In this document: positions 1 to 10,499 of the stretch, piece after piece
Position numbering within the stretch: position 1 is the stretch's first letter
How the letters are laid out: each line of letters starts with the position of its first letter
Origin: Strigamia acuminata
Taxonomy: Eukaryota > Arthropoda > Chilopoda > Geophilomorpha > Linotaeniidae
Reading direction: 5' to 3'
Assembly: GCA_949358305.1 (NCBI GenBank)
Contig: OX442323.1
Span: 1,984,001-2,048,000, forward strand
Length of the DNA: 64,000 bases
Translations under genes and position numbers: made by a program
Notes under the pieces: model-generated
Databases searched by the model: none
The model's input: only the letters and a program-made list of their open reading frames with translations
What the model was told of the DNA's origin: nothing

Positions 1-212
1 ATTCGTCTTGTGAATTTTGGAAACAATAGCCAAATAATTCGCCTGCAAGATGGCCTACGCCTTGCCCAGCCATATCCGCAGCCACCATAACAGTTATTTC
101 TCTTAAAAGCCAGTGTTGGTGTCAAGTAATATGTAATTGAATTTTTTAGAAGTGAGAATAAAGTGTTCAATGATGTGGCAAAAATTAACATTTTTCTGTA
201 ATAATTTCAGTT

Positions 213-1758
213 TGTAATGAGCCTGAATTATTACTCTAAATTAATAAAGCAATAACTCCAAGCTTATCAATTGCCGTGACAGGACCATTCAAAATAATTA
301 CTTACTAACTCAATATTAACTTAAAGGTCATAGGAAGAGAAAAATAAAAATTGAGGAGAAGATTGTTTGTGTCATTATTAGACCAAATCCATTGTTGAAA
401 CGTGTTCAATTGTTTCGAGATTGTTATATCGTTCGTTTGAAAATTGTCAAATGTCCTCCATTTTTAGTTTTTGAAAGTTTCCAAAAGTTGCCGTTGGTGG
501 CGCTATTTATGACGTCATCGGCGACAAACAAGCAGCTTTTTAGCATGGGCTTGGCTTCATTTAAGAGCTACAAAATTTTTTTTCCAAATTTGACAACACT
601 GTTAGGTTATTGAGATTTTAATATTCAGTAAATATTCCAATTTGCTATTTGTTGCAAGTGTATAGGTTCAAAAGAACTAATAATAAATTTTCGTAGCTCT
701 TAAATGAAGTCAAGCCCATGCTAAAAAGCTGCTTGTTTGTCGCCGATGACGTCATAAATAGCGCCACCAACGGCAACTTTTGGAAACTTTCGAAAACTAA
801 AAATGGAGGACATTTGAGAATTTTCAAACGTTTAAACGAACGATATAACAATCTCGAAACAATTGAACACGTTTCAACAATGGATTTGGTCTAATAATGA
901 CACAAACAATCTTCTCCTCAATTTTTATTTTTCTCTTCCCATGACCTTTAATCTTAAGCTAAATAGTGGGAGAAATAATAGTACAATTCATTCTCAAATC
1001 AAATGGGCGTTTATTCAAACTTAGAATAACTGCTAAAATACACTGTTTAATAAAGAAAGATTACTTTGTATTAAATGTTATGTTATACAAGTTCTAATAC
1101 AAATGGCAAATTAAACACTCAATAAAATATTTCACTAACAGTGAAATAAGAAAGAAGAACGGAAAATTATAAAACAAAACGGACTCAATTCCGACTCTTC
1201 AAATCCCTCTTTCGGCTCCGTCTTCTCCAGATCGCAACTCGGTCATTGTGACGACGTCGTTGCGGCTAATTCCGCTAACTTCTCACACAGAAATCGCAAC
1301 TCGATGGCTGCGACGAATACGCTCGGTCCCTCCGCTGTGGTCCCACGGCGGCAAGACGAAATCCCACTCCAGCGCTGGTCGCTGAGCAAGAAATATCCCA
1401 CTGCTAAATCGCTTAGCAGCAAGACTACTCTCAAGTTACTCCTTGAATAACTCAAGAATCCAAATACCTCGCTTGATAACTCAAAACTACTTGGTTTTTC
1501 CAGTGGTGAATTTTAAGTTGTTTCTCAAAGCAGGGTGAATCTCAGACTGAGAAGAAAATCTCCTCTCAGGACGTATTTCCTGTCTCAAACAGCTGATAGG
1601 CTGGTTGCCCTGGCAACCACCCACATGTTTCCTCCCACTGTCTCCAACTTCCTTGTTGAGACAAAAAATCATAAAATTCCAAATAAACATAAAGTAAAAT
1701 AAAATGACATTCCAGACTCATTTTTGTTTCTTCACTAGTGACCACTAGGGTCACTACA
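213..1758 (-). mobile_element. Solo LTR of the same superfamily as the 24.4-31.3 kb element, interrupted by a MITE
   Basis: Read on the minus strand, the sequence starts TGTAGTGACC at 1758 and ends GCTCATTACA at 213, the same termini as the complete LTRs at 24454 and 30206. The flanks are AGTT at 209-212 and AGTT at 1759-1762, a 4-bp target-site duplication. Shared landmarks in the right order are the dyad TAGTGACC-N5-GGTCACTA (1736-1756), the dyad GGTTGCC-NN-GGCAACC (1603-1618), a polyadenylation signal AATAAA (complement of 1010-1015) and the end GCTCATTACA. Much of the rest is clearly diverged, so this is an older relative rather than a copy of the same subfamily. No internal region is present, which fits LTR-LTR recombination. 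Removing the nested MITE and one TTAA leaves about 919 bp. The short reading frames inside are not genes. Confidence 0.85.
325..947. mobile_element. Foldback MITE with very long terminal inverted repeats and TTAA target duplication
   Basis: The two halves are near-perfect inverted repeats: the left arm runs about 325-578 and the right arm about 691-947, with a loop of about 110 bp of unrelated AT-rich DNA. The ends read AGGTCAT...ATGACCT and are flanked by TTAA at 321-324 and 948-951. A TTAA duplication is the hallmark of piggyBac-type transposition, although the termini are not the usual CCC. Each arm contains a full CRE palindrome TGACGTCA (510-517 and 747-754). The element lies inside the solo LTR: LTR homology resumes on both sides. 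It codes for nothing; the mirrored short reading frames in the arms simply reflect the inverted repeat. Superfamily assignment is inference. Confidence 0.8.
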
Positions 1759-1762
1759 AGTT

Positions 1763-3077
1763 TTGTGTTTAATTTATTTTAATTGTTGTTTTTATGTGTG
1801 TATTTTCCAACTCTGTTGCAGGTATCAACAGCAGAAAATTTTATGAACAGACTAGAAGTTGCTTAACCTTTTGATTTTCATATAGAAAACTGATTTTGTG
1901 GTACTTTTAAATTTCTTCTTCATTTGCAAGAAATGCTCCGATTATTACGAAATGACTTGCAATACTCGTTGATTGATTCTATGTCTGTGACGATGACGAC
2001 TTGAGATAAAGTTAAGCTTATAATCAAATATTAAAGTGAGTGAACTGTGTGAGATAAAGTGGGCAAATAAGCAGGCAGTAAGTTTTATCAAAACATGGAA
2101 CAATTTAATCGGTTTAAAGTGAGACAACAAATAACAAATAACAAATAAGCAGACAAATGGCCAAAAAGTTAGTAATCTAAAGTATACATCGAGTTGGCTA
2201 AAAGTATACTTCTGTATTCACGTCTTTTCTTGCAACAATAGACACAAAAGTTCCATTTTCTAAACTAATGTAATTGGGGGAACAAATTTCTTGCTTTTGG
2301 TGTCGAAAGGCTCTGACTTACTTTTGTTTTTCAAGGTATGGTAATTTCCAAATTTTTTATTTTGTGTGTTTACGGAACATTTATTGTTTCTAGAACTTTT
2401 AGATGAAAAATTGAATCTTTTTGTGCGCAGTTAGAGAGTGGGATTTTTCAGTTTGATTTTGGCATCATCACACTAGGTGCAGATTGTAGTTCGATTTTCA
2501 AGGAATCTTTCACATTTTTTAAATGTGCCACTCTTAAAATACGATCAACCCTTCGCCATCTACCGACAAAATTAAACACTCAATGACAATGGCGGGAGGA
2601 ATATTAATTTTGAATTTTGATTCGAATTTCTAAAAACTTTGTCAACATGCTCTGACGTGACGAGGTTCAATCGCGAATGAATTCAGTACAACTCTTAGCA
2701 ACTAAATTCGAAACTAAAATCGCATTAAATTCTCTTTTATTTAAACTATCAAAAAGTTATAGGGAAATGAAACAAACCAAAGAAATGGCAATCAAAATTG
2801 ATTTTTAATTTTTTGTCGGCAGCATTAATATTGATTTTCCCATTCAGTTTGCATCGCCGAAATAAATGAGACATAAAAATTCTTTTTTTTCTTTCACAAA
2901 AAGCCTATCGCTTACTCATGTCACGAAAAACTTATGTCTACCCCTCCTGGGTCAGGTCATGGCGCCATGGAAGGATAAAACAGGTTTTAACCAACTCCTA
3001 CATTTTTATCACAATCTGTATTAACGCCTACCTAACGAATCGCGCACGAAATTAACATTTTCTCTCTTTTTATTTAT
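1763..3077. other. Intergenic AT-rich stretch, no gene seen
   Basis: I see no convincing coding region. A short tandem AACAAAT repeat (three copies) lies near 2127-2148. The last few hundred bases may contain the promoter of the 551-codon gene that follows, but I recognise no clear core promoter element. Confidence 0.5.
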
Positions 3078-3179
3078 TTGTTAAGAAAGCGAAAGAAATA
3101 TCACCAGTACATCCAAACGCCTGGAATCGACACCTTGAAATCGAAGCACAGGTCTGTGCATAGCCACGTCATCCAACAG

Positions 3180-3242
3180 GTATCTAAAACAGGTGAAAAA
3201 CAAAAATGTGTAAAATGTGTACAATTTACGGTTTCCACACAG
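3180..3242 (+). other. Possible short 5'-UTR intron of the 551-codon gene
   Basis: The sequence CCAACAG|GTATCT at 3180 could be a donor and TTTCCACACAG at 3232-3242 an acceptor, giving a 63-bp intron that ends 25 bases before the chosen ATG at 3268. This is only a pattern match; without RNA evidence the transcript may be unspliced here. Confidence 0.25.
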
Positions 3243-3267
3243 TTTATTTGCACGAATAAATTGAAAA

Positions 3268-4923
3268 ATGGATCCAGATTGCGTCAAGAGAAGACAACAG
3301 GTGGATTCAACCTACGAGCAATTAAAACAAAGTTTGGAAAAATATTCATCATGTCCCAGACTCGAGCGAATGTCTATCATGAGTTTCGCCATTTCGCTGT
3401 GGACGAAAAAAGAAGTGAAAACGAAAATAATGGATTATTTTTGCGGCCAGAAAACGCAGCGCCAGAAGCGGAAAAAATGGCGTGAAGTGGAGAAACAAGT
3501 CCTGAACCAAACGAAAACGATTTTCCTCCACCACGTATTGAAACACGAGCTGGAATACGCGATCGCCACCATCAGCGTGCAAATCCTGCACTGGATCAAA
3601 TATTTGGGCAGATACACGTGGTCGCACGCCACCGTGCCCAAAGACTACATCAACGACATCGCGTGGACCATGTACGGCACGATCGACAAGAAAAAGACGT
3701 TCCGCCTGCTCCTGAACAACCAAACGCTGCGAACCAACGGCAGTCTCTTCAATTTGGCCTACAATTTTTTCCTCAAGACCGACATCCCCGTGCTGTGGTT
3801 CGAAATGTCGCCGCACATGCAGCGCCTCTACGAAGCGAGCAAAGTGCCGAAAGCCGGCACCACGGATTTCCAATTTTCAGTCTTGGCGCAGAGGATCCTC
3901 TACAAACCCTTCTTCCCACTAAACGTCATCATCAACAACGGCGTTTTTGCGCTCATCGTGAAAAGCGGCCACGATTTGGCCATCAAGTACATCTGGGAGG
4001 CGATCAACACGCCGGCCGAGCGACGAGAAATGATAGCGAAAGGATGGTCCACGTTGCGCGATCATTGGAAAGTCGACATATTTTATTTCCTGCTCAAGCA
4101 TTCGTCGGAAAAGGAACTGAAGGCGATGATCACCGGGCATTCGGATTATTTGCTGGAACGATTGGCTTTCTCGAACAGACCGTGGCAGGAGTATTTTCTG
4201 CCGCTCGTTTCGCATTTGGTGGAGTTCGTCTCGGCCGAAGAGCTCGTCGCGCTCGTGCACACCATTTTGGGACGAATCGGCGAGAGCGGGCTGCGCGCCA
4301 TCCCGATCAAGCGCTTTCTCATCGCGCTGTGGAAAAGAAGCTGCGATCACGTCAAGGAGATGGTTTTGGCCAGATCGACTTGCCGGATGTCGCTCTTGTT
4401 GAGCGAGGCCAATCTGGACGTGCTGCAGCTCATTCTGCGAGAAATGAGCGAAGCGCAGGTCTATCGCTTGATGGTTTCCGAACACGCCAAGGCCATGTGT
4501 TTTCGGATAGTCATCAACGGCGAGTTTGATTTCGACATTTTCCTCGGCAGCATTTTCCGCACTCGGCTTTTCGTGGCGGATTTTAAGAGGGAGCTCGCGA
4601 TTTATGGGATTAAGGACGTGAAGACGTTGTTGCTGGGGAATAAGTACGAGATGTTTTTGAAGTGGTGTTTGGCATCCGAGGAAGAGATGGTTCGGGTGAA
4701 AAGGAAGTTTTGCAGCTATAAGTTTCTGGAAATGACGCTTCCCACCTTCACTGTTTCCGAGAATATCAATGTCGATCGGTTTTTTAATTGGTGTTTGTTG
4801 CCGGCGAGCGATGCGATGAGGTTGAAGCAGATGGTGGTCAAAGAGGAGATGTTGAAAAAGGCGAGGGTTAAGGCACATGTGCTCAAAATGGTTAAGAAGG
4901 ATTTGTTGAACAAGGATATTTAA
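3268..4923 (+). CDS. Uncharacterised 551-residue, probably all-helical protein; intronless
   Basis: An uninterrupted 551-codon frame from MDPDCVKRRQ to a TAA stop, much more GC-rich than its surroundings and with strong GC bias at third positions. That bias also produces long shadow frames on the other strand, which is typical of real coding DNA. I do not recognise a named domain. The protein looks mainly alpha-helical: a basic segment near residues 60-75 (QKRKKWREVEK) is followed by serial units of roughly 35-45 residues rich in paired Leu/Phe/Ile positions with interspersed Trp, reminiscent of divergent ankyrin-like or other helical-repeat scaffolds. No signal peptide or transmembrane helix is evident, so a cytoplasmic or nuclear location is likely. 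The start was chosen because it is the first in-frame ATG, with A-rich context (AAAAATGG). A lineage-specific gene family is plausible. It could also be a retained retrogene, since there is no intron in the CDS. Confidence 0.8.
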   Translation: MDPDCVKRRQQVDSTYEQLKQSLEKYSSCPRLERMSIMSFAISLWTKKEVKTKIMDYFCGQKTQRQKRKKWREVEKQVLNQTKTIFLHHVLKHELEYAIATISVQILHWIKYLGRYTWSHATVPKDYINDIAWTMYGTIDKKKTFRLLLNNQTLRTNGSLFNLAYNFFLKTDIPVLWFEMSPHMQRLYEASKVPKAGTTDFQFSVLAQRILYKPFFPLNVIINNGVFALIVKSGHDLAIKYIWEAINTPAERREMIAKGWSTLRDHWKVDIFYFLLKHSSEKELKAMITGHSDYLLERLAFSNRPWQEYFLPLVSHLVEFVSAEELVALVHTILGRIGESGLRAIPIKRFLIALWKRSCDHVKEMVLARSTCRMSLLLSEANLDVLQLILREMSEAQVYRLMVSEHAKAMCFRIVINGEFDFDIFLGSIFRTRLFVADFKRELAIYGIKDVKTLLLGNKYEMFLKWCLASEEEMVRVKRKFCSYKFLEMTLPTFTVSENINVDRFFNWCLLPASDAMRLKQMVVKEEMLKKARVKAHVLKMVKKDLLNKDI

Positions 4924-5830
4924 TGAAATATTCAAATGGTGTTGATTTAAGTTTAGAAATAATATTAATATTATAACTTGTACAAATAAGAAACTTAATT
5001 TTGATATAAATTTACTCATTTTACATGTATTTGTCTGCATATTTATTTATTTATTTATGTATTTATTTGTTTATTTAAACATTCCAAGTTGTCATTGCGT
5101 GTCTTTAAAATTTTCGCTTTTTTTGAGTGGAACTTATTGTCAGTCATCGAGGAAATTCTAGGAAAATTGGTTAAAATATGAGACTGGGACAAGTTTTTAT
5201 TTTTGGCGCAAAATGGAGGCGATTTCAAAATCTGGAGCTGCTCGGGACAAACTCTCAAGTTCTGTGACGTCATTGGTAAACTAATGATTTTTAAACGTTT
5301 TATCTTTTGTTAATAGATGGCGCTAAAAATCTATTTTTCATCGGGAAAAAGTTTTATGAACCGTATGAAAGTCAGATAGAAAAATCAGATTTTTCACACA
5401 TTTTTTGAGAAGAGTAATTTCTGATTTTGTCGTATTCATTTTCAGCTGGAATGAGGATTAGTCATTTGTTGTAGAAAATTAAATTGAATTTCATTTCGTC
5501 TGCACACATGCTCTAGATTTATCATCGAATGCATGCCAGTGAGGATAAAATGTGACGTAGCCAAAGCGGAGCACGCTTCCAGAGGTACGAATGGATAAAT
5601 AGGAATTAAGCACGCGGTTCTAAATCCACCGCTACGATATTTTACGTTTAAAAATAAATCCATCATCCCACCAACATAAAACTTAACAAAACCCACTAAT
5701 TTAAAAAGAAAATTCAAAATATTAACCGCATAAATAACCATTTTAAACCACTGAACCAAACTCCGAAAATCCCCACCGCCATTCGCCGACGAACCAATCG
5801 GAAAGCTCCATTTGCGCTGCCTAGTGTGTG
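4924..5830. other. 3' flank of the 551-codon gene and intergenic DNA
   Basis: Directly after the stop come AT-rich sequences with only variant polyadenylation hexamers (for example AATAAG near 4985). A TTTA-rich microsatellite lies at about 5041-5078. A CRE palindrome TGACGTCA is at 5265-5272. I see no gene; the short minus-strand frames here have no coding character. Confidence 0.5.
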
Positions 5831-5837
5831 CATCATC

Positions 5838-6002
5838 AGTTAACCTTCATTACTCTCAGTACTCACTCGAATGTGGATTGTGCTCGCTGCTGATCGTGTG
5901 TTGTGTTTTTCTTTCAACTTTATCGTCGACAGGAATACTTTCCCCTTTTATCGACGTTTAATCGCCTTAACAACGAGATCAGGCACGAGCTGGAGAAACA
6001 TG
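5838..6002 (+). promoter_or_regulatory. Candidate promoter and first non-coding exon of dachsous
   Basis: Two arthropod-like initiators (TCAGTT at 5836-5841 and TCAGTA at 5856-5861) precede a stretch that ends at a strong splice donor, ACATG|GTAAGC, with GT at 6003. A second, even better donor (AAA|GTAAGTA) is at 6304, so the exon may run to 6303. Either donor could join the acceptor ATTTGCAG at 7441-7448 just upstream of the dachsous start codon. An acceptor-like CGACAG at 5927-5932 leaves open that this is an internal 5'-UTR exon. All of this is inference from splice-site and initiator patterns. Confidence 0.35.
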
Positions 6003-6414
6003 GTAAGCTAAAATTAACGAAAATATTCCACTATAAACCTCTCGACAAACTTAAAACGAAAAAAAAAAAAAACGCCGGCAAAACAACACAAAATAATTAA
6101 TCAAATCGATCTTAACGAAAAATTAACGATCCAAATGGTAAAATCAGCCTTAAAACGCCCGCAAATTCGGTTTAAAAGCCGTTCTCTCGGTTAAAAGGCG
6201 AATTTTGCAGCACGAAACGAAATTTCGGATGCAAAATTCGCATTTAGCGCCTTAAAAAGTCGTTCGATGTTTGCGGAGATTTATCGGGGAATATTCTAGG
6301 AAAGTAAGTATTATTTTGGACGAGAAAACTGTGAAGTTAATGTGGTCTAGAACGAGGTTTAAACGTGCCTAGCCCCAAGCGGTCAACCTGCATTCCAGTT
6401 ACAGGGCCAACTCG

Positions 6415-6620
6415 CTCTCTCTCCCCTTAACTTTCTTTTCTTTTCTCGCTGCACTCGTTTCGTTTCGCGCGGACACTCGCGCATTGTCGTCGCGGCTGTT
6501 TCGCTCGCGTCGCCTTCTTCTTCTCCTTCTCCTTTTCCTTCTCCGTTCGTTGGTTTCAACGGACGAATCTTTACCTCGCGCTCGCTCGGAGAAAGTTGGC
6601 CGAATTAAAAAGAAACAGGA
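6415..6620. promoter_or_regulatory. CpG-dense, pyrimidine-rich block upstream of dachsous
   Basis: CG dinucleotides are far denser here than in the AT-rich surroundings (for example CGTTTCGCGCGGACACTCGC at 6458-6477), together with a CTTCTC-type pyrimidine run at about 6513-6545. It lies within the proposed 5'-UTR intron of dachsous and may be a promoter or enhancer. No open frame here looks coding. Confidence 0.35.
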
Positions 6621-7240
6621 GTTGATAAATGGCTTTAGGGAATTCAAAAGTTGCGATTTTTTATCTCGTTGTATTTTTTTTTTGTTTGTTTGGATGTGAA
6701 ATGCATGTGTGCATAATTTGTAGAAATGTCATTACAAAGGTGGTTTAACCATGGGATGAAGATATCCAGGTGGGGAAGGGTTATCGATCGAAAATTTGGT
6801 TTTGCACCAAAACAATCGATAAATTGTGTCGTGAATCGATGGATTTTTTAATCGGGTGACCCAAACTCAACGCCGTTAATTTGTTTCAGAAATATGGAAC
6901 GTTGAGTAAAATCGTGCCGAGCGAGCGTGTGGGATCCACGTGTGTAATGTGTGGGTTGTAGGCTTAAGGCGAACCAATGAAGCGCGTTGTAAGGTTTATT
7001 GAAAATAGCGCAGGGAAATTCAAAGGAGACGAAAAGAGTTAGAAAAAGTAGTGCCTGATTCAGTGACGATTGGCGTTCATCAAAAATAATGTACATCGCA
7101 CGTCTACGAACCAAGGGCCGATCGCTTGTTTGGAAAAATGTGGACAAACTCAGTAGTTTGTCCCGCCAAATCTTTGCGGGGCCCGTTTGCAAAATCTAGG
7201 GCCGATTTATTGTTGTTGCAACTTTCGCGGGAGAAGGGCC

Positions 7241-7325
7241 CCATTTTTGGGTGGGGCCCCAGAAAAAAATTGAGAAAAAAGTGGGGCCCCATAAAAAAAA
7301 TTGAAAAAAAAGTGGGGCCCCAAAA
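7241..7325. repeat. Tandem repeat with GGGGCCCC palindromes
   Basis: About three copies of a 30-31 bp unit, each made of GTGGGGCCCC followed by an A-rich tract (AAAAAAATTGAAAAAA type). The GGGGCCCC palindromes fall near 7253, 7284 and 7314. The array lies in the proposed 5'-UTR intron, about 120 bp before the acceptor at 7448. Confidence 0.75.
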
Positions 7326-7448
7326 AATGACTTGGCAGAAGCTTTTGTATGGGCCCCCGTAATGTATTTTGGCCGAGTATTTTGGGTGAAATGAGCGAGA
7401 TTGATTTTATTTGGAATTGGTTAATTTATGAGTTTTGTCCATTTGCAG

Positions 7449-7504
7449 CAAATAGAACGGAACGGAAAGTCGTAGCGTGGCGACGGACACGTTAAGAGGA
7501 TACG
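7449..7504 (+). other. ds: 5' UTR part of the dachsous coding exon
   Basis: The acceptor TCCATTTGCAG ends at 7448. The 56 bases between it and the ATG contain in-frame and out-of-frame stops, so they are non-coding. The ATG at 7505 is preferred because it immediately gives a hydrophobic signal peptide followed by a cadherin fold. Confidence 0.55.
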
Positions 7505-9226
7505 ATGAGGTGTTTTGTCGGAATAATGTTGGTAGCGCAGCTTCTTTTGCGCTACACGGAGAGCGAACAGACTCGCGAGTTTACGATAGTGGAGAACGTA
7601 CCGACCGGTACGTTGGTCGGGCTACTCGACGACCCGGACGCGCGCGCCACGACGTACCTGATCGTACCGTCGCCGGGCAGCGCGGTCGACTCCGACCTGC
7701 TCATCGACCAAGCGACCAAAGAGATTCGCACGCGAGTCGTGCTCGATCGCGAGCTGAGGAACTCGTACACGTTCGTGGCCATCCCGTCGGACGGCGAAAA
7801 CATTCGCGTGCTGATCCGCGTCAAGGACGAGAACGACAACGCTCCGAAGTTCGCCTCTCCCTACATGTCGCTCGAATTCCCGGAGAACACGCCGCGCGAC
7901 GTGAAGCGCACGCTGAACCCGGCGCGCGACTCCGACCTCGGCATCTACAACGTGCAGCAGTACAAGATTGTGTCGGGCAACACGAACAACGCCTTCCGAC
8001 TGTCGTCGCACCGCGAGCGCGACGAAGTGCTCTACCTGGACCTGCAAGTGAACGGATTCCTGGACCGCGAGACGACGCCCTTCTACCGCCTCGTGATCGA
8101 CGCGTACGACGGGGGCAATCCGAAACTGAAGGGCTCGATGACGGTGAACGTGACGATCGTGGACGTGAACGACAACCAACCCATCTTCAACCGGAGTCGC
8201 TACTTCGCCTCGGTGCCTGAGAACGCCACGCTCGGCACGAACGTCGTGCAGCTGTTCGCGTCCGACATGGACGAGGCGGAGAACGGACGCGTGAGCTACT
8301 TCATCAACCGGCGCCAGTCGGACCGCGAGAGGTTCTTCGAGATCGACCGCGACAGCGGCGTCGTGTCGGTGAACAAGGGCCTCGACTTCGAGACGAAGGA
8401 CGTGTACGAATTGGTGGTGGTGGCGCGCGACGGCGGCGCGCAGCCGCTCGAGACGACCGCGTTCGTGACGCTGCGCGTGCTGGACGTGAACGACAACCGG
8501 CCGACCATCAACCTGATTTTCCTGTCGGACGACGCGTCGCCCAAGGTGGCGGAGGACGCGCAGCCGGGCAAGCTGGTCGCGCGGATCAGCGTCAACGACC
8601 CGGACTCCAAGACGGAATATTCGGACGTGAACGTGACGTTGGAGGGCGGCGGGCGGTTCTTCGGACTGCGCACGAGGGACCACGTGGTGTACTTTCTGTA
8701 CGTGGAGTCGGAGCTGGACCGCGAGACGCGTCCGAATTTGACGCTGTCGGTGACGGCGACGGACCAGGGGCAGCCGCCGCTGCAGGTGTCGCGCACTTTC
8801 GTGCTGCACGTGACGGACGTGAACGACCACGTGCCGACGTTCACGAAGAACATGTACTTCGCGTCGGTGCAGGAGACGGCCGACCCCGGCACGTCGGTGG
8901 CGCAGTTGACGGCGATGGACGCGGACGAGGGCAACAACTCGCTGGTGAGCTACGCGATCAGGGATACGCCCGACACGCACTCGCAGTGGTTCGAGATCGA
9001 CGCGAAGACGGGACTCATCACGACCAGGTCGCACGTGGATTGCGAGACGGACGCGGCGCCGCGCGTGCTCGTCGTGGCGGCCGACGGGGGCGTGCCGCCG
9101 CTCTCGTCCAGCGTCACGCTCACCATCACCATTTTGGACGTGAATGATAATGAACCCATTTTCGACCAGAGTTTCTATCATGTCGCTGTCAACGAGAGCG
9201 TCGCGGTGGGCAGCTGCTTTCTAACG
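7505..9226 (+). CDS. ds: Dachsous-type giant protocadherin, first coding exon (N-terminal 574 residues)
   Basis: Dachsous is the cell-surface ligand/receptor of Fat in planar polarity and Hippo growth control. This exon gives an N-terminal signal peptide (residues 1 to about 17, MRCFVGIMLVAQLLLRY), then five complete extracellular cadherin repeats and the start of a sixth. The calcium-binding linkers are visible as DENDNAP (108-114), DVNDNQP (220-226), DVNDNRP (327-333), DVNDHVP (438-444) and DVNDNEP (545-551). Each repeat also has its LDRE/LDFE and A-x-D-G-G type motifs. Phrases such as INLIFLSDDASPKV, ARISVNDPDSKTEYSDVNV and GLITTRSHVDCET are those I know from insect Dachsous rather than Fat. 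The exon begins in the 5' UTR after the acceptor at 7448 and ends after codon 574 at a phase-0 donor, ACG|GTAGGA (GT at 9227). Continued translation would add only 20 residues before a stop. GC content is very high compared with flanks. The C-terminal remainder of the gene, normally over 3,000 residues with a transmembrane segment, is not found in this window. Confidence 0.92.
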
Positions 9227-9414
9227 GTAGGACCTTTTCTCTTTTGTTTTATTTGTTTTCTTGTCTCGTGTTGTGTTTGTTTGAATTAGAGTTTGAATGA
9301 GTAGAGAAAGGGTTGGAAATCGATCTCTCTCTGAGGGAAACTCAAGTCAAAGTGGCTGAAAGTGACTCAAATTTAGTTTGTGCAAGAAATAGTGACGAAC
9401 AAACACAAAAAAGG

Positions 9415-9795
9415 ACTAAAGTTTATTTTTTTTACTATACAAAAGAACTAAAATTAATTTTTTAGTGTATAAAAAGGTCTAAAATTATTTTTTTTTGTGT
9501 ATAAAAGGGTCTATATAACTGCTCTTAGTTATAAAATGATCTAAAATTAATTTTTCTGGTTATAAAAAGGTGTAAAAATAATTTTTATCAATAAAACAGA
9601 TGTCTGTGCTGGATATGAAAAAAAATGTCTAAATTTAATTTTTTTGGCAGAAATAAGTTTACGTTAATTTTTGAAGAAAAATGGCCTAAAATATTTTTTT
9701 TAAAAGAAAATGGTCAAAAATAATTTTTTTAAATAGGAAAATGGTCAAAAATATTTTTTTTTTAAAAGGGAAATGGTCTAAAGTAATTTTTTTAA
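9415..9795. repeat. Degenerate AT-rich tandem repeat
   Basis: About ten loose copies of a 30-40 bp unit resembling AAAATGGTCTAAAATAATTTTTTT, starting about 190 bp into the intron. Copies differ in length and sequence, so the array is old or evolving quickly. Confidence 0.7.
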
Positions 9796-10499
9796 GGTGA
9801 CGACTGGTGAGAATGAGCCTACAACAGAGATTTGTGAATAATATCAGTTTCTGTCTGTTTTGGGATTAATCAAAGTGATGCATAGTTAAACCCTGGTGAG
9901 AGTGAATGGAAACACGTGGCCCCAGTGACTCTTGTGTGGGGAGTCTTCTCAAGTGCATAATGGAATTCTAATTAAAAGCGCATTCTTTGCACTGGTCTCC
10001 CGTTCGGAATTCCCATTGTTAAATTAATTAAATCTTCTTTGTGTGACATTTTTTTCTTTCGAAAATTCATTATTTATTATTTCGTTTTGAAAAAAGTAAA
10101 AATTAAAAAAATAGAAAATGCAAATTTGGTTGAAATCGGTTAATTTAGTCGGTGTTGGTGAGTGTTGAGTTGAGTTTGGTGTAGCGTGTGGTGGAAGGGT
10201 TTTTTTTTCTGCAGCATTTCCATTCAGATGAGGTCACGGTGTGAGGTCAATTTCATCAAGTTCACTGCTGATGACTTGTGGCTATTGGGAAAGGTCAAGG
10301 TCTGAGCAGACATTTCAAACTTATTTGCAATGGAAAGAAAAAACGCAATTGGGTTTTAATTTTGCAATTATAATTGTTCGCAATAAACAGATTTGATGGA
10401 CTTGCAATTTTCACCTATTATGGAAATCGGATCTACAATCTACACTTTAATTAGGACTATCTAACAAGTAGTCTGAAATTTATTCATCAAAGTTAGGGC
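9796..10499. other. Intronic AT-rich DNA, nothing recognised
   Basis: Unique-looking non-coding sequence with short A/T runs. No coding region, RNA gene or transposon end was recognised. Confidence 0.5.

Noticed and set aside
3919-5040. 373-codon minus-strand frame over the 551-codon gene
   Set aside because: It runs beyond the gene into AT-rich flank, has unnatural composition, and mirrors the codon bias of the plus-strand frame.
5090-5350. Possible decayed copy of the 325-947 MITE (shared CRE, AAATGGAGG and GGCGCTA-like strings)
   Set aside because: The common strings are short and not in a consistent order or spacing, and there are no inverted arms.
7622-9181. 519-codon frame on the minus strand opposite dachsous
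   Set aside because: It is a shadow of GC-biased third positions in the cadherin exon. It encodes a low-complexity Arg/His/Val-rich string with no domain.
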